A stretch of DNA of 64,000 nt from Bimastos eiseni (GCA_959347315.1 OY365809.1:6736853-6800852), one strand, 5' to 3'. Counted from the first letter of the stretch, positions 46,263-59,288 are shown. Notes: a model not told the origin generated them from the letters alone. Program-made: numbers and translations.

Positions 46263-47876
46263 AAACACGGCCCCGATTATAAAATGCGTTATTAATTACA
46301 GTCTATATACTAGTTTCACTCATACACTACACAATATATATATCAGTTTGCAATTGAGCCTATTACACAAATGCGTTACTTTACGCCAGTTAGTGTTATT
46401 TGGCATATATATGCTAAATTCGCCATTGGCTCAAAGTATAGTCCATATACAAAGCACTCATCACCGCTGTTGATTATAGTCGCTATATAGTGTTGTATAT
46501 ATCATTATCAATATGAAAATAATGTGTATGACAGATTTTGCTGCTGTGTATAAGTTATATATGAGCGCTAATATTTATAGATTTGCTATATATTTATATA
46601 TAGTATAAAACTGGACATAATTACTATATTCGTTCATGAAGTATGCACATGTCCTTAAATCCGCCTTTTATATATATATATATACATATACATGTATATA
46701 TATTATATTTATGTATATATATATAGAGCAACATGAAAATCCAACGTCGCTTTAGCCAATCTTCTGGTCCAATGCATTACTTGAGATTTTATCTCATTCT
46801 CAACAGTTCAAAGAACCTCTACCTGCTAACAGCAATCTGCTAGATTGGCTATGAGGCGATGTGCGATGACGCAATTGCTACGCGCTAATAAGTGAAAAGC
46901 GCTGTTAAAATTGTACTCGCACAAGCGTAGAGTTAGCCAACACTGATGACCACCTCAGCCGATTAATTGTTTGTCTGTCAGTCCGCCTCCTACCACCATG
47001 TTTAAATTCAACTAAAGCGCGGAATCGTAGGCAGAAAATTCGTCATAAAGCTATGAATTTGCATATAATGGTTGTTTGTTCTTCAAAGCCTGAGACATTT
47101 TCGGCTTCAATGAAGCGCCATAAAAATTTATTGTACTGAACGATAGGCGTGTCACGCGTCCGAAAATTAGTCGAAAGCCCGCCCACTTGGCCGTGCCCAC
47201 TTAGGCCGGGCGCGTGGAGCGTCCGTCAATCACGGAGGCAGCGACGCTGATTGGTCGCTCTTGCCGAGAGCAATTACGTTTTTACGATTTCTTTGGACGT
47301 TTTCGTGATAAACTGGCGAGCGAACAGGATATTGACGGACTATTTAAGAAGTCGGATGATTACAACCGCATGACAACAGACGTAACTTTATTACGACTTA
47401 AATCGGAGGAAGATAAAAGGAGCCGAAATTTTATGCGCTCAGCCACAGGACGTTGCTATTGTTTAAAAGTGTTCGACGCAGGTTCGCAGTAGACATTTAT
47501 TCGGCGGACTTGCAGTAAGAAAGTAGAATGTCTAGGACAGATAGTTTAGCCTAACGTTTCGAGGGACTTGAAATATTAGGACCACAAATTCCGTTTGTAG
47601 CTTTTAAGGAGTGCTTGCAGTTTATACTACCCTATGCAGATCTGATGTTTTTGCTTGAAGAGAAAGCTGACAATTGTGTGAAAATTAGTGAAAAATTGAG
47701 AGTGAAACTATCTTTGTAAAATTATAGTAGTGGTGAGGAATCTACTGGGACCAAACTCAAAGGAAGCTACGAAGTACCGGACAAATCGAAGGCTTGACTG
47801 GACGATCTGATTCCAAGTCCTTTGAAGTTCACAAAGACCTTTGAGACACTGAGTCCTGCGGATAATTCGAGGCATA

Positions 47877-50094
47877 ATGCAACGCTTCCCGAGTGAGCTC
47901 TACAACGACAACGATTCCTCCTTCGAGGCAACGATCGTCGAGGTTGGATCACCGGAAGTACAAGCCCAGGGGTCAGCGGAGACCTCATCGAAACCCCATC
48001 GATCATCATCCCCATCATCAACCGATAGGCAGCAGCCTCTTCCTCATCACAAGCAGGTGGCCACACTTATCCACCGACCATTCGAAGATGGCCCCGTCCT
48101 ATTGCACCCCGATCGCAGACCCAGAGGACCCTTTGCTTCCCTCGCCATCCAACCAACCAACGGCTGCATCTACGCCTCAAGGGAGTGGAAGGATGCGGAA
48201 CGAGATGATGATGCTGCTGCTACAAAGACCTTCAGAGGCTTCTCCCGTGACAACGACCGCATCATCAACACTGTGGACAGCGATGATGACGACGACGACT
48301 ACAGCTGTTCGGGCGACGACGCAAGATGCCGGGAAGCAATAATGAGAACGACGAAGACGAGCGACAGACAGAACAACAACTACGACGATGACGATGATGA
48401 TGAAATGAGTGAAGTTATTGAGTGGAACCGCGACAGTTCCCCTTCATCATCACCGTCGAAGACACAGGATGCCGACTCACAGGGACATCAAAGAGACAAC
48501 CGCCTGCTGGGTCACCATGGCAACAAAGGTAACCAGAGATATTATTGTGATCTCTCGATTCCAAATCACTGATAAAATCAATCGTCCATTGCCTTTATTG
48601 TCCTCATAACGATCAAAGCAATTAACACAGATCTACCGTTGTCAACGACCGTTTAATGGTATTATTACTATTATAACAATCATTATGGCCACCTTGATCA
48701 TCTGTGTTATATGCCGATAGCCAATTGCTGTGAAATGTCTGCATGGTGCATTTATTTAAACAGGAAGTTCATCTGTCATGGACGAGAATCAACTGCGCAG
48801 ATACCGAACAGCGTTCACGCGAGAACAGCTGGCGAGACTTGAACGAGAGTTCCTCAAAGAGAACTACGTTTCTCGGCCCAGGAGATGCGAACTCGCCAAC
48901 CTTCTCAACCTTCCCGAATGCACGATCAAGGTATGTGTTAAAATGAAAGAATATGAAGATTATCACGTCTTACGTAGACAAGAAGATAGCGTCTAACAGA
49001 TAAACGGCAAATCTATTTTTTAGATAAGAAAAGTAAGTATTAATAGTTTACTATCAGTCAACGCACAAGACGCTGTGTGCTAATTTAGCCTACAATTTCT
49101 GTAAACTATTTTAGGACAGTATATTGCGAAGCATGGGGTAAAGTTTGGAGGTCGTATAGAGCATAGTTGTGCTAGAGTCACTGACCATTGATGACCTGGA
49201 TTGGGACAACACTCATGGCCTGCATTGGGACAATTTTTACCAGTAAGGAAAATATTAAATTTTTGGAGTTTACACATTGAACAATTTTGTTGTGTAACCA
49301 TATTCGATCCATAAAACATTGCTGTTTCTGATAATTAAAACAAAATACATAAACTGCAGATAACACCGATTGTGTGCATTAAAATTTAAAAATTGACCCA
49401 CGCTCTGTCCCAATGCTCCCCATGATGGTGTGCATTGGGACAGTTTGTACCAATTGAAAATATTATTTTAGAGTTTACTCATGGAACAATGTTGTTGTAT
49501 AACCACATTCGATCCATAAACGTTACTGTTTCTGTTAATTAAAAGAAAATGCATTTACTACAACTAACAATGATTGTGTGCATTAATATGTAAAAGTGAC
49601 CCAATGCTTCCCATGGTGGTCTGCATTGGGACACTTTTTTGCCAGCAAGGAAAACACCAATATTTTTGAGTTTACTCTTGGAACAATATTGTTGTTTAAC
49701 AGTATTCGACCCATAAAACGTTGTTGTTTCTGATAATTAAAACAAAATACAAGTGCTACAACCAACACCAATTCTGTGTCTAAAATGTAAAAATTTACCC
49801 AAAGCAGGACATTCTCCCCTACTCGGAATTTCGATGATTTGCGGCAGGCAAATAAACTGCTTCTGTTATTGACGATGATTAAGAGATGAATAACGAAGAG
49901 AAGGAGGAGATTTGTAATATAGCTTATTATAGCTTGGAAATTTGATTATAACCACAAAGAAAACTGGACCCTTAAACTAAGCAATCGTTTAATTCCATGG
50001 CCAATTCGAATCCCGAATCCGATAGCTGTGGAGTTTATGCTAGGACAGATCTGAATTGATGAAAGGAGAGAGAGAGAGACAAACTGACAGACAG

Positions 50095-50125
<31 letters not shown>

Positions 50126-51016
50126 CAGACAGAGAGACAGACCGAGAGTGAGACAGACAGACAGACAGAGATGAGAAGAGATACAGAGAGCGAGTGAGAG
50201 AGAGAGACAGTGACAGAGAGACAGACAGATACTCAGAGAGAGAGAGAGAGACTTGCATGCTTTTGTCGTTTTCTTACAGTTAGGCATATTAAAATCGTCC
50301 AATTGCTGGTGCAACGCCATACTCCAACGAAGCCTCGATGAGGTATATAGGGCCTGTACCTATTAAGCTCTGTTCTGTGGTTCTAGGTTTGGTTCCAGAA
50401 TCGTCGCATGAAGGACAAGCGTCAGCGTCTGTCGATGGCTGCCTGGCCTTATGGGATGGCGGCAGCCGACCCTGGTCTCTATGCCTACCTGATGAACGCA
50501 GCCGCAGCAGCATCCCTCGCCCACTACTCATACGCAACTTGTCTTTCCCCAACTCCACCCACTGGCTCCGCCCCCTTCGCTCTATACGGGGCCGGCCTGC
50601 CTCGCTCTACTGGGTTACAGGCCCCGCCCACCGGAGGCTGTGGCCTTCTGTCGAGCGCCATGGCTCAGCAGAATCGGTTGCTAGGCATGGCGATGTCCAG
50701 CCACCCAAAGGATACCGCTAAGTCGCCGCTTTTCCACTCTGGAGTAGGAGGAGGACGACGCCAGACCACCGTTGAGGGACGAACGCCTGACGTTTGTCTA
50801 CGACCGTCTACATGGGAGCCCCTCGATTGTCAGTTCCTCTACGGGTCAGTGATTCCCACTCTCGGGGGCCTGTCCAGCCCTCCACGCATCCACCCCGCCC
50901 TGCTCAGCGCCCGCATCCACCCATCGCTCGTAGAGAGGTCATCGAGGTCACCTCCTCTGTCGCAGCAACTCTTTCATCAGGCCTTCAAGACGCAGAGAAC
51001 GGTTACCCCGATCTGA
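47877..51016 (+). CDS. Evx: Even-skipped/Evx homeobox transcription factor (three exons, complete)
   Basis: Sequence-specific nuclear transcription factor of the Hox-linked Even-skipped family. Exons 47877-48528, 48764-48930 and 50387-51016 (TGA) give 482 residues with matching phases (1, then 0). The homeodomain (residues 228-287) starts [20 protein letters not shown] and includes [14 protein letters not shown] and [13 protein letters not shown], the Evx signature. The intron falls between homeodomain residues 46 and 47 (TIK|VWFQ), as in other Evx genes. The N-terminal region is Ser/Pro-rich with two D6 runs (136-141, 170-175). After the homeodomain, [17 protein letters not shown] and an Ala-rich stretch resemble the Eve family. 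QQLFHQAF near the end may correspond to an LFxPY-type Groucho motif, but the match is weak. The ATG chosen is the first in frame after a stop-rich leader. Confidence 0.95.
48948..49820 (-). mobile_element. Unclassified repeat element, copy 2 (inverted, one end missing)
   Basis: Minus strand starts GGGGAGAATGTCCTGCTTTG and follows copy 1 through all three ~190-bp units to GATAATCTTC, where similarity stops. The last ~100 bp and second terminus of copy 1 are absent. The boundary is only about 18-20 bp from the Evx exon 2 donor (48930/48931), inside the homeobox intron. Confidence 0.75.
50071..50252. repeat. (GATA)n/(GACA)n/(GA)n microsatellite
   Basis: GAGAGAGAGACAAACTGACA, seven GATA-type units, GACAGACAGACAGACAGA, then GA runs. 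It lies about 135 bp before the Evx exon 3 acceptor. Confidence 0.92.
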
Positions 51017-51757
51017 AGTAATAATAATACTGCTTACGTTAACGTATTCCCTCACTCATTCGATTATCGTCGTAACGAAAGCCAGATCGATCATTTTGAC
51101 AGTTACTGTAACTCGTAGAAAGATGCTTGGTTTACAATGGCTACAACACAGATTTTTAAAATGTAGATAGGCTTTTCTGCCGCAACCAGAGCAACGCCGC
51201 TTATCTTCCCATGCAAGCCAGTTTGACCGATGTAGGCTATAGGCCAATAACCCTGCAAATGACTTTGTATAGGGCCTACCGTGTAGACATCAAATCATCA
51301 CCCAAAATGTCCTCACCATAAATCGAGCAAAAAAACTGTTATTAGGAATGCATGTGGCCAACAAACGATTCACTAGCATCGTTGGATAATATTATTTAGT
51401 CCTCAGTCCGTGACTGGGATTTTCTTCTAGCGCATCCACTTTCACTTTTCTGCCATCCACTTCATGCGTGGCCTATTTGCGCAATTCCATTTGATTTCCA
51501 TATATATATATACATATATATATAGTTTTATTTCCATATAGGTCTATAGGACTCACCAATTGCGCCATGTTCTAATTCGAATTTCCAAGACAGCCCGTTG
51601 TTTCTTAAGCCTGATGTGCCACTGCGTGTATACGTTATCTATTGTGTTTGTTAAAACTTCCAGTCAAACACGACTAAGAATCTCGTTGACGTTAACAATC
51701 TCATTGCTTTTTATAAAATACAAATATGAACTATTTCAAATGCATGGGGAGATTCAT

Positions 51758-52597
51758 GTACACTCTAAGAACGACTACGTCATAATCAACGTATTTCATA
51801 ACGTAGTACTACGTTGTATATGGCCTGAGTAATACTACGTTAGATTGACGTAGTGATCTCTCTAACGTATTGAACTACGTTAAACCTTCTAACGTCGATC
51901 AACGCAGTTTGGAGCGTAGCATGCTTTTCTGTCTGCTGAATACTTATAATTACAATTCAAAGAGTCCATTTTGACAGAAAACCTTTATATTGAATAATTC
52001 TATCTATATTGGGGGGAAAAATTAAACTTGTGGGGATTTGAACCCACGCCGTTAACTACACTAAAGAGCCCGAGCCAAACGCATTCGGCTAATCTGCACC
52101 ACCTGAGTAAACAAGGTCCAAGATCCCACTTAACTCAATGCATTCGGAATGACCATAACATGTCTGTTTTCTAAAACAGTTGGTTTTGTTGGTATACTTT
52201 CTACTTTACAGAGATTATATTCTTGTTTCATTCTTTATGAAGATTTTATATTTGAAAACGTCGTACTGCAGAATCGATTGATAGCGAATGCAGTTCATTT
52301 TGTGTATTCGTGCGCACAACGCTATGTGCGGTTCGAAATATGCGAACTTCTCTAAATAATGTTATTCACGTTAATTATCATGTGTGAGAACATAGAATTT
52401 TTTACTAAATGCTGATTAATGTGCTTAATAAAATGATTTCAAAACGTAAGTCGCCTAGTGTACCTAGTGTACATGTATCCGAACTACATTTTGCGCGCAA
52501 GCACACGAAATGTGGTTTTAAGGATACAACGTATCTCTACGTTATATGAGGGTAACGTAATTTCAATACGTTCAGCGTTGACGTAGTTTTCTGACGG
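51758..52597. mobile_element. Candidate non-autonomous element with ACGT-rich ends
   Basis: Imperfect inverted ends AGAACGACTACGTCA (51768) and AGAAAACTACGTCA (inverted, ending about 52597). About nine ACGT tetramers lie in 51774-51900 and about six in 52528-52590, many as AACGTA/TACGTT. The middle is ordinary AT-rich DNA plus a tRNA-like segment. No TSD established. Confidence 0.45.
52024..52112 (-). repeat. tRNA-like segment (pseudo-tRNA or SINE head)
   Basis: Minus strand shows GGTGGTGCAGATTAGCCGAA (A-box/D-arm-like) and GTGGGTTCAAATCCCCAC (T-arm with B box). The spacing suggests a type II (Ser/Leu) tRNA. The acceptor stem and anticodon arm do not pair well, so it is not called as functional. 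Confidence 0.4.
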
Positions 52598-55190
52598 CTG
52601 GTTTTATTGTGAATCTGCTAAATGGCTGATTATAGAATATATATGGAATTAAATTTTAAAGTCATGTTAATCTTCCGTTTTTATACCATTAATTGATTGA
52701 TAATGAAAGTTTTAAAATATGATTTCTATGCAGTATTGATTGTAGTAGAGGTCTATTGCTATTGAACTGTGTGGCTTTTCCGGCGTTTATGAGCATTTTC
52801 TTACGTTAAGTCACGCATGTATATCAATGCTAGGTCTTTAAAATCATTCGTTTTTATTATACTCAAGTGTATCATTTGAATCGGAAATGCTTATCGTTAT
52901 ATATGTAAGAACTTTCAATAACTTTATGAATCGTGATTTTATGATAATCTCTAATAGGCCTTAATTGGAAATTTGTGATTCTGTAGTTTTGCTGTTAAAT
53001 CTGTAAAATAAGCCATTCCGCATATGTGTGTGTGCTGCGTTTGCTTCATAGTATTGCTCTAGTTGATTAATGTCTTGATGCAAAAGTGATTTCTGTTGCA
53101 GTTTCTTTATAGTCACCAGTGAGCTTTATCGTGTATGCGATGCGCATTTTGTTTTCATCGTTCTTAATATGTAATTTAGCCTATATATTTATCGACATTT
53201 CTGTTAATGAACTTTGTTCATCTTGTTTCTAATAAACGTTCTTAATCGTGTTTCGAATAAACATTCTTAATGCAATAAAGATATTTTAACAGATGTCTAT
53301 TAAAATGTCAAGATGAATTATATGCAGGAAAATTATATATTTCTGGTATTTGTATAATATAAATGGTCTTAATAATAATAATAATAAAAATAGTAATAAT
53401 TATACTAAGTGTACTATCGCCACCACTACCAGGTTACTATTATGCTATATAAGCCTATATATCGCTAAGGATAAAAAAGTAATGGTTAATTATTAAAGAA
53501 TTTAGAGTTAATTTTGTGTAGCATATTCCCAATCTCTATGTAATTCATCAAAGGCGAACAAAAAGCATATAATTCACTGCTTATCTCTTAATGGTACTGA
53601 TAATATTTATTGCCATATAGTTAGCAATTATTTGCTCTGAAGTTGTTCATATTATACTATAGCCCATAGATCCTTGTTACATTTTTAGATTCAAATGTCT
53701 TCCCTCAACGAATTACCTATAAATAAAACAACACGTGACTACTGCTATTATAAGATAGAGAGCTATGTGCTTTCTATTGGCTAATACAGAGGCACCTTAT
53801 CGAATATGAGAAGCGGTCTTTGGTCAATCGTTAAAAGTTGATGTAATCGTAAAAATTACTCACTGTAATATATAAAGAGACAAATCGACTAATTAATCGT
53901 TAACTTCCATGGCCCTTATTAGCCTATTGCTATAGTTATAAATATGTCTTGATCAAAGGCACATATCTAATTGTATGTCTAAAATCACTTATATTGCGCC
54001 ATACAATGCAACTTATACAATAACGAAAACTGTGATTCCTCAAGAATTATACAATTCCAGGGAATCTCCAATTGAAGTGCAGCATCACGTGAACAGGTTA
54101 TATCCACTTCCAGAGATCGTATATCTAAATATATATATATATATATATGAAAGATCCAAGCTGCGAGGACATGCTAATGGAGCACCTGTATACGAACATT
54201 GTAGGCAACTTACAAAGGCCTATACTATAATTACATATAGGGTTACTACTTTCTGGTTGCTTTAGAATGCTGCATGTTGCTGCGAGTTACGTAGTATACA
54301 GTATGAAAACGATTTATATAACAGCCTTAACATGGCGCATGCAGATGACTTCTATTTTAGGCTTATATAATGAGCAGAATTACCCTCATAATCACTTCTA
54401 TATACTTTGACGTAAACTGCCGTTCCGTATATAATTATCTCTGCTCAATATATGATATTATAATATTCGTTCTATCCGAGGAAGATTCAAACTTGATCGC
54501 TTCTTTATGACGAAGATATATAGAGCCTTCTGTAGAAGAATTATGCCTCTGAATCCGACTTCACCTCTTCCGTTGCCGTCTGTTATATGGACTGAGTGTG
54601 TCGCTGTTACCTGCCTGTTGCTGTAACGCATTGAGTATATATGGACCCATCTGACCAAAATGAGGCTAATGTAGCCACACACGTTAGTGAGATAATTGCA
54701 AAAATGTGAGACAAAGTCAGTTTTTTTCAATTTCTTGTTTTGATAGAAATTGATACATAAATATGTTTTGAACAACTAAAATCTAAAATTTAAAAAAAAT
54801 GTATTGACTTTAATTTCTTATGACTTTTAGCAGCCATTGTTTTAATAATTTAATGACTTCTTATAATTTGCCATTTTCCAGCCATTACTAGCCAAGCTCA
54901 GCTTGAGGCTAGGATAGCAAACTTGGTATGAGTTGAAAGCCCAGACAATCGTCTAGCCTCTGCTGCATTAGACAAGAGACATAAGGTAGTTTGTCTATTT
55001 CAAATTTCACTCAATTCTGAACAAGGTTGATTAAAAATTTTCCCAAAAAAATTATACCAAACTTCAAATGCATTTCACTCGGAATTACGATGGAACACCC
55101 GAGCAACATATTTCGCTCATAACTTTGGACAGAGGTATCATAGAACAATAAAGTTAGTGTCATGTTAGGCCTCCTTTTGGTCAAATGGGT

Positions 55191-55244
<54 letters not shown>

Positions 55245-55271
55245 TATATGGTCCTCGTTATGAGCAGTTGC

Positions 55272-55315
<44 letters not shown>

Positions 55316-55345
55316 TGTGTGTGTGTGTGCGTGTGTGTGTACATA
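55191..55345. repeat. (CA)n-(TA)n ... (TG)n compound microsatellite
   Basis: About 24 bp of CA, about 45 bp of TA-rich, a 22-bp spacer, then about 70 bp of TG. CA and TG arms on one strand are complementary and could fold back. Confidence 0.9.
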
Positions 55346-57585
55346 GTAAGAACCGTGAAGAAATTATCGTGTAACTGCGCCATTGACGCTCTGTCAAATG
55401 TCGTGTGTGCATCAGTGGTTAGATTCAGCCGGATCTGAGATCCGCCACCCAACAGACGAGACTCGCCACCTAAATGCATGTTTTGTTTCAATAATCATCC
55501 ATACGCACCTTGTTTCACACATTTTACTGAGGAATGCTTATTCCTATAGCATGGTAGCGATTATGTCTGTTATATATATTCAACAGTTAGCTGATTTAGG
55601 CTTAAGTTTACAATGTTTTAATATGTAACATCCCAGGATGGGAAATATAACCACTGGTGCGCATTTCTAGTCTTTGGACGAAGGACGATATCAATACGCA
55701 GTTATGTTGTATATATATATATGTATATATATATATTGAAACGTCCTGATCATGAAGCCATGGCCTTTTCCATTCGGAATAGGCCTATATTTAAGGTGTT
55801 TCGTTCCCTTACCGGCAAAAATGGTAATCGCTAACAATTCCATTCATCTTTAGTACATGTACTTAATTTCTAATACACAATTGAGGCTCAAGACTTCCAA
55901 CAGAGGGACAACGGCGGGTCCGGGCCTCCAGGGAAGCTGACAGAGTGCATGGTCAGTTGGATGTCAGGTTTCTTCAGACTGAAAATGTACTAAAATTTGG
56001 AGTGTCCACCGGGGGGGAGGGCAACCGACTCAATTGGTGGGACACTTGCCCCTCTAGGCCCCCACCGCCTGCATTTTCCATAATCCTGGTAGAAATACTG
56101 CCACTTTACATAACATTGGTTGGTTGAGAAAGCCTTTATTTAGTCAGCCGACTACTTCTATGGTGCGGCTGAGAGGTCGGTAATTGTCTTCCGTACGAGT
56201 TCATTGGTATTTAGTGAAATACCCTAACCGACGATCTGTTGTACCGGCACTCCGGGAGCCTTTGAAGTTAGCGTCGAGTATCGGTTACCGCGTTCTTGAC
56301 TTAGGCAATTACTCGTCAAAAGCAAACGGCGGCAGCTGTCTTTGATCAAGCGCATATAATTAGGTTTAATACTCGTTGGATAACAGGGAAGGGGCTGCGA
56401 AACGATTAGGACTTATTCGTTTAAGTTTTATTGAAACAATAAATCGTTAAAATCTGAGAAACGATATAAAGTGACCGAACAACTTAAATATCAAACTTTA
56501 AATAAATTCGTGAAATAGGCCTACTTAAACAACTTTATTAACCTTGGTAAAATGTGTAGCTATTTTCTTCCAGTGCCATGGTCGCACAGGATTGGTCACA
56601 CCATCATGTTTCTTCAGTTGATCTGAGTAATTTTATAATAGGAGCTGTGGAACTTCATTATTCGGAGGGTCAGATGATTTCAGATCTTGTGGGTATATGA
56701 GAGACTCCTCATGGGCCTGCAAGGGTTAGAGAAGTTCCTCACCCTTCCCATCACTCATCTGTGTAGGCTCTACTTACACCACCGGAACCACCCAACAACG
56801 GGACTGATCGGTAAACGCAGCGAGGCACGTCAAACCTACTCTCGGCACTAAATAATAAGCGCCCGTTTAGACCTGAATGCATGACGTATTAATTTTGTCC
56901 CTGCAGGTCTATTAAATATGGCAGCGTATTTTTAACTTATAAACCCCACGTTATAAAATACATAAAGAATCGTAATCTCATGTATTGGCTGGCGAACTAT
57001 GGGGGCATTTATGTGACAACTGCATATGATCAACCCCACTTGGCCTTTTCAAGTCGTCAAAGCCACCTATAGTTTAGACTACTTAGAGGTACACGGTGAA
57101 ACAGAAAATCAAAGCTCAGTCTGTTTATATAGACGAGTGCAGAGCAATAAAGAATTTCAACAACATTCTGTTAAAGTCCTCTATATTTTATGCAACGTTA
57201 CAGTTCCCTTTGATACTGAGAACGTGCTTTATAATATGTCAACATATATATAATAACACTGTGTTCTTATTGAACTGATGTCCATTTTTTGTGTTGGCGT
57301 ATAAAATCTATACCTTCTAAATAGAAATAACAAAAATTAGGCTGCTTGAAAGGAGATAAATTATCAATGTTTTCTGACAATTGCATCAAATTATCGCTAC
57401 ATGTTCCCAGGTTATGCATATTCAAAGTTTAAAAAGCTTATAATTCGAAAAAGACAGGAAGGCTTCGACATTTAGAATTAATTTGAGTCAAATGTTCTCT
57501 TTCAAGTTCATAAGCAGCAGCGTATAAATGATATATATATATAATACATATGCATATAATATATTTATATATATACATATATATT

Positions 57586-59254
57586 AGGGTGCTTCCATCC
57601 ATAATGTAAAAAATTAAAGTTAGCTTTTTTTCCTTTTCCAACCTACCATTCGGTGCCACTTAGCATGAAGACTATATATCTGAAATATTATTTAGTTTGA
57701 ACAATGTTTAGGACTTGACCAAACGATTTTTATTTTTATACAGCTGCTCATGTATTTTCATCGACGGCTGCTGGTGGAAAATACTCACAAAAAGCTGATG
57801 AGCTTATTATTAGTTCCAGTGCGATCAGGAGAGCTAGAATCAAACACCGACACTATTTGCTTCTGAAGTCAAGACATCTTTTGACCCCACAGTTCCGTTA
57901 GTGCTACACTGGGATGAAAAGATCATGCATGACTTCACAGCACCTGGAAGAGAGAAAGTTGACAAGCTTTCCACTCTTGTATCAGATCAAAACGTCATAA
58001 AACTGTTATCTGTTCGAAAACTCCACGACGGAATAGCAGCAACTATGACTCGTGAAATTATACAGACCATAGATGATTGGGGATTACGGGAACGTGTCAG
58101 AGGTATATGTTTTTGACACCACCGCCCAAAACACAGGAGTCAAAGGTGGAGTATGTGTCAGACTCGTGAAGGAATTTGGATGTCAAGTTTTAAACTTAGC
58201 AAGATGACTATCGTCAACTTTTGGAGCTCACAACCATGTTCTTTGGAGCTGTTCTTTATCGAGGTATATGTTTCCTGCATCCTGAAGCAGTTCACCGTGC
58301 TTGTTGGATAGCAAGGGCCATTTATTTAAAGATATGGTTATTCCATAACCAGTTTCCATTTACTCATAGACCAAAAATATCTCGTCGTCGATCATCATGC
58401 GGCAACCAAGTCTAGGATTACTTGAAAGAAGTGTCTATGTTTGTAACTTGTATATACGTGAGATACTGGTTCCAGAGTTCATCGGCAACTGGAGAGCCTA
58501 GAAACGACGTTGCTCTTTTTCGTGAGTTGTCTCTGTATGAAGACAAAGACCACATCATTCAGCCGCCATCTGTGGTATCTATTTTAGCAGCTGGTAGGCT
58601 TTGCTTTCTTTGTCAAGAATGTGTCCTTCAACGAAAAGAGAATGATGGTAGCTGCCCTGAAACATAACGATGACGCTGATAATCCTCTGAAACACAACTT
58701 GTCATTCAGTGAACCTGGGAAAAACAAGGGTTTGCACGATTTTGTCACAAAATCAACCATGCAATTCTTCAGGATTCTTAACCTGGATGAGACATTTCTG
58801 GAATTTGATCCATGCACTTGGGAATACAAGCCAGAATCTATAGCAGAAGTCTGGAAATGTGTCATTCCTTGAAAGTCTTCAATGACCTGGCTGAGCGTTG
58901 AGTTGCCCTCATTCATGAATTCAACTCTTTCACACCAAAAATAAGGAGCAAAAGCAGTACCTCCTACAGGTTGTTGATCACCAGAGAAGCTTAATTTCAG
59001 CTTCAACCAAAACTGTAGCCATTATATTTGCCAAGTCACAGTAAACTGCAATATAGCAGCAAAAAGTTGACGTTAACAACAGTCAAATCCTGACGAACCA
59101 ACGAGCATTTTGCAAAAACTTTGGGCGCGTTGGTCAAGTTCTAAATATTGTTTGTTTTTAATAAAAATTGAACTATATCATTTGTAGAGCTAACGAAACA
59201 GAGTGGTGGGTTGGAGAATGCCTTTATCAAACTTTTTATTTTTAGAAGCACCCT
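57586..59254 (+). mobile_element. Decayed DNA transposon with TIR AGGGTGCTTC (superfamily not assigned)
   Basis: AGGGTGCTTC at 57586-57595 and its exact inverse GAAGCACCCT at 59245-59254. Both outer flanks are (TA)n repeats, so the target was TA-rich and a TSD cannot be read. A single coding relic lies between the ends (see 57750-58995). Confidence 0.7.
57750..58995 (+). pseudogene. Transposase-like relic with CFDTTAQNTG motif
   Basis: Fragments in order: KADELIISSSAIRRARIKHR, then (shifted) FDPTVPLVLHWDEKIMHDF, GREKVDKLSTLVSD, TIDDWGLRERVRGICFDTTA and QNTGVKGGVCVR. Then, after several stops and shifts, QLVGFAFFVKNVSFNEKRMM, LHDFVTKSTMQFFRILNLDE and DLAERCVALIHEFNSFTP-like sequence. This order (HWD.K, CFDTTA.NTG, a Leu-rich C-terminal part) is familiar from repeated uncharacterised proteins in invertebrate genomes. 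At least four frame changes or stops, so it is dead. Confidence 0.65.
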
Positions 59255-59255
59255 G

Positions 59256-59288
<33 letters not shown>

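Larger units (their letters stand above)
41740..47876. other. Gene-poor interval upstream of the Evx gene
   Basis: Contains the repeat family at 43077-44037, a polypurine/polypyrimidine pair (44036-44580), a promoter-like CpG cluster (44940-45200), an 18-bp minisatellite (45387-45537), TAGGCCTA arrays (46200-46262), many TA microsatellites, and the 5' flank of Evx. No gene is recognised. The open frame at 47214-47492, just upstream of Evx, might be an upstream ORF or chance. Confidence 0.5.
51017..57585. other. Downstream of Evx: presumptive 3' UTR and intergenic DNA
   Basis: No AATAAA close after the stop. Hexamers occur only near 52425 and 53230-53280. Contains the ACGT-rich inverted-end element (51758-52597), a tRNA-like segment (52024-52112), a CA-TA-TG compound microsatellite (55191-55345) and TA repeats. 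No coding gene recognised. Confidence 0.5.

Noticed and set aside
47893..48342. Second frame overlapping Evx exon 1
   Set aside because: A shadow of the Ser/Asp-rich coding exon. The homeodomain is in phase only with the 47877 frame.
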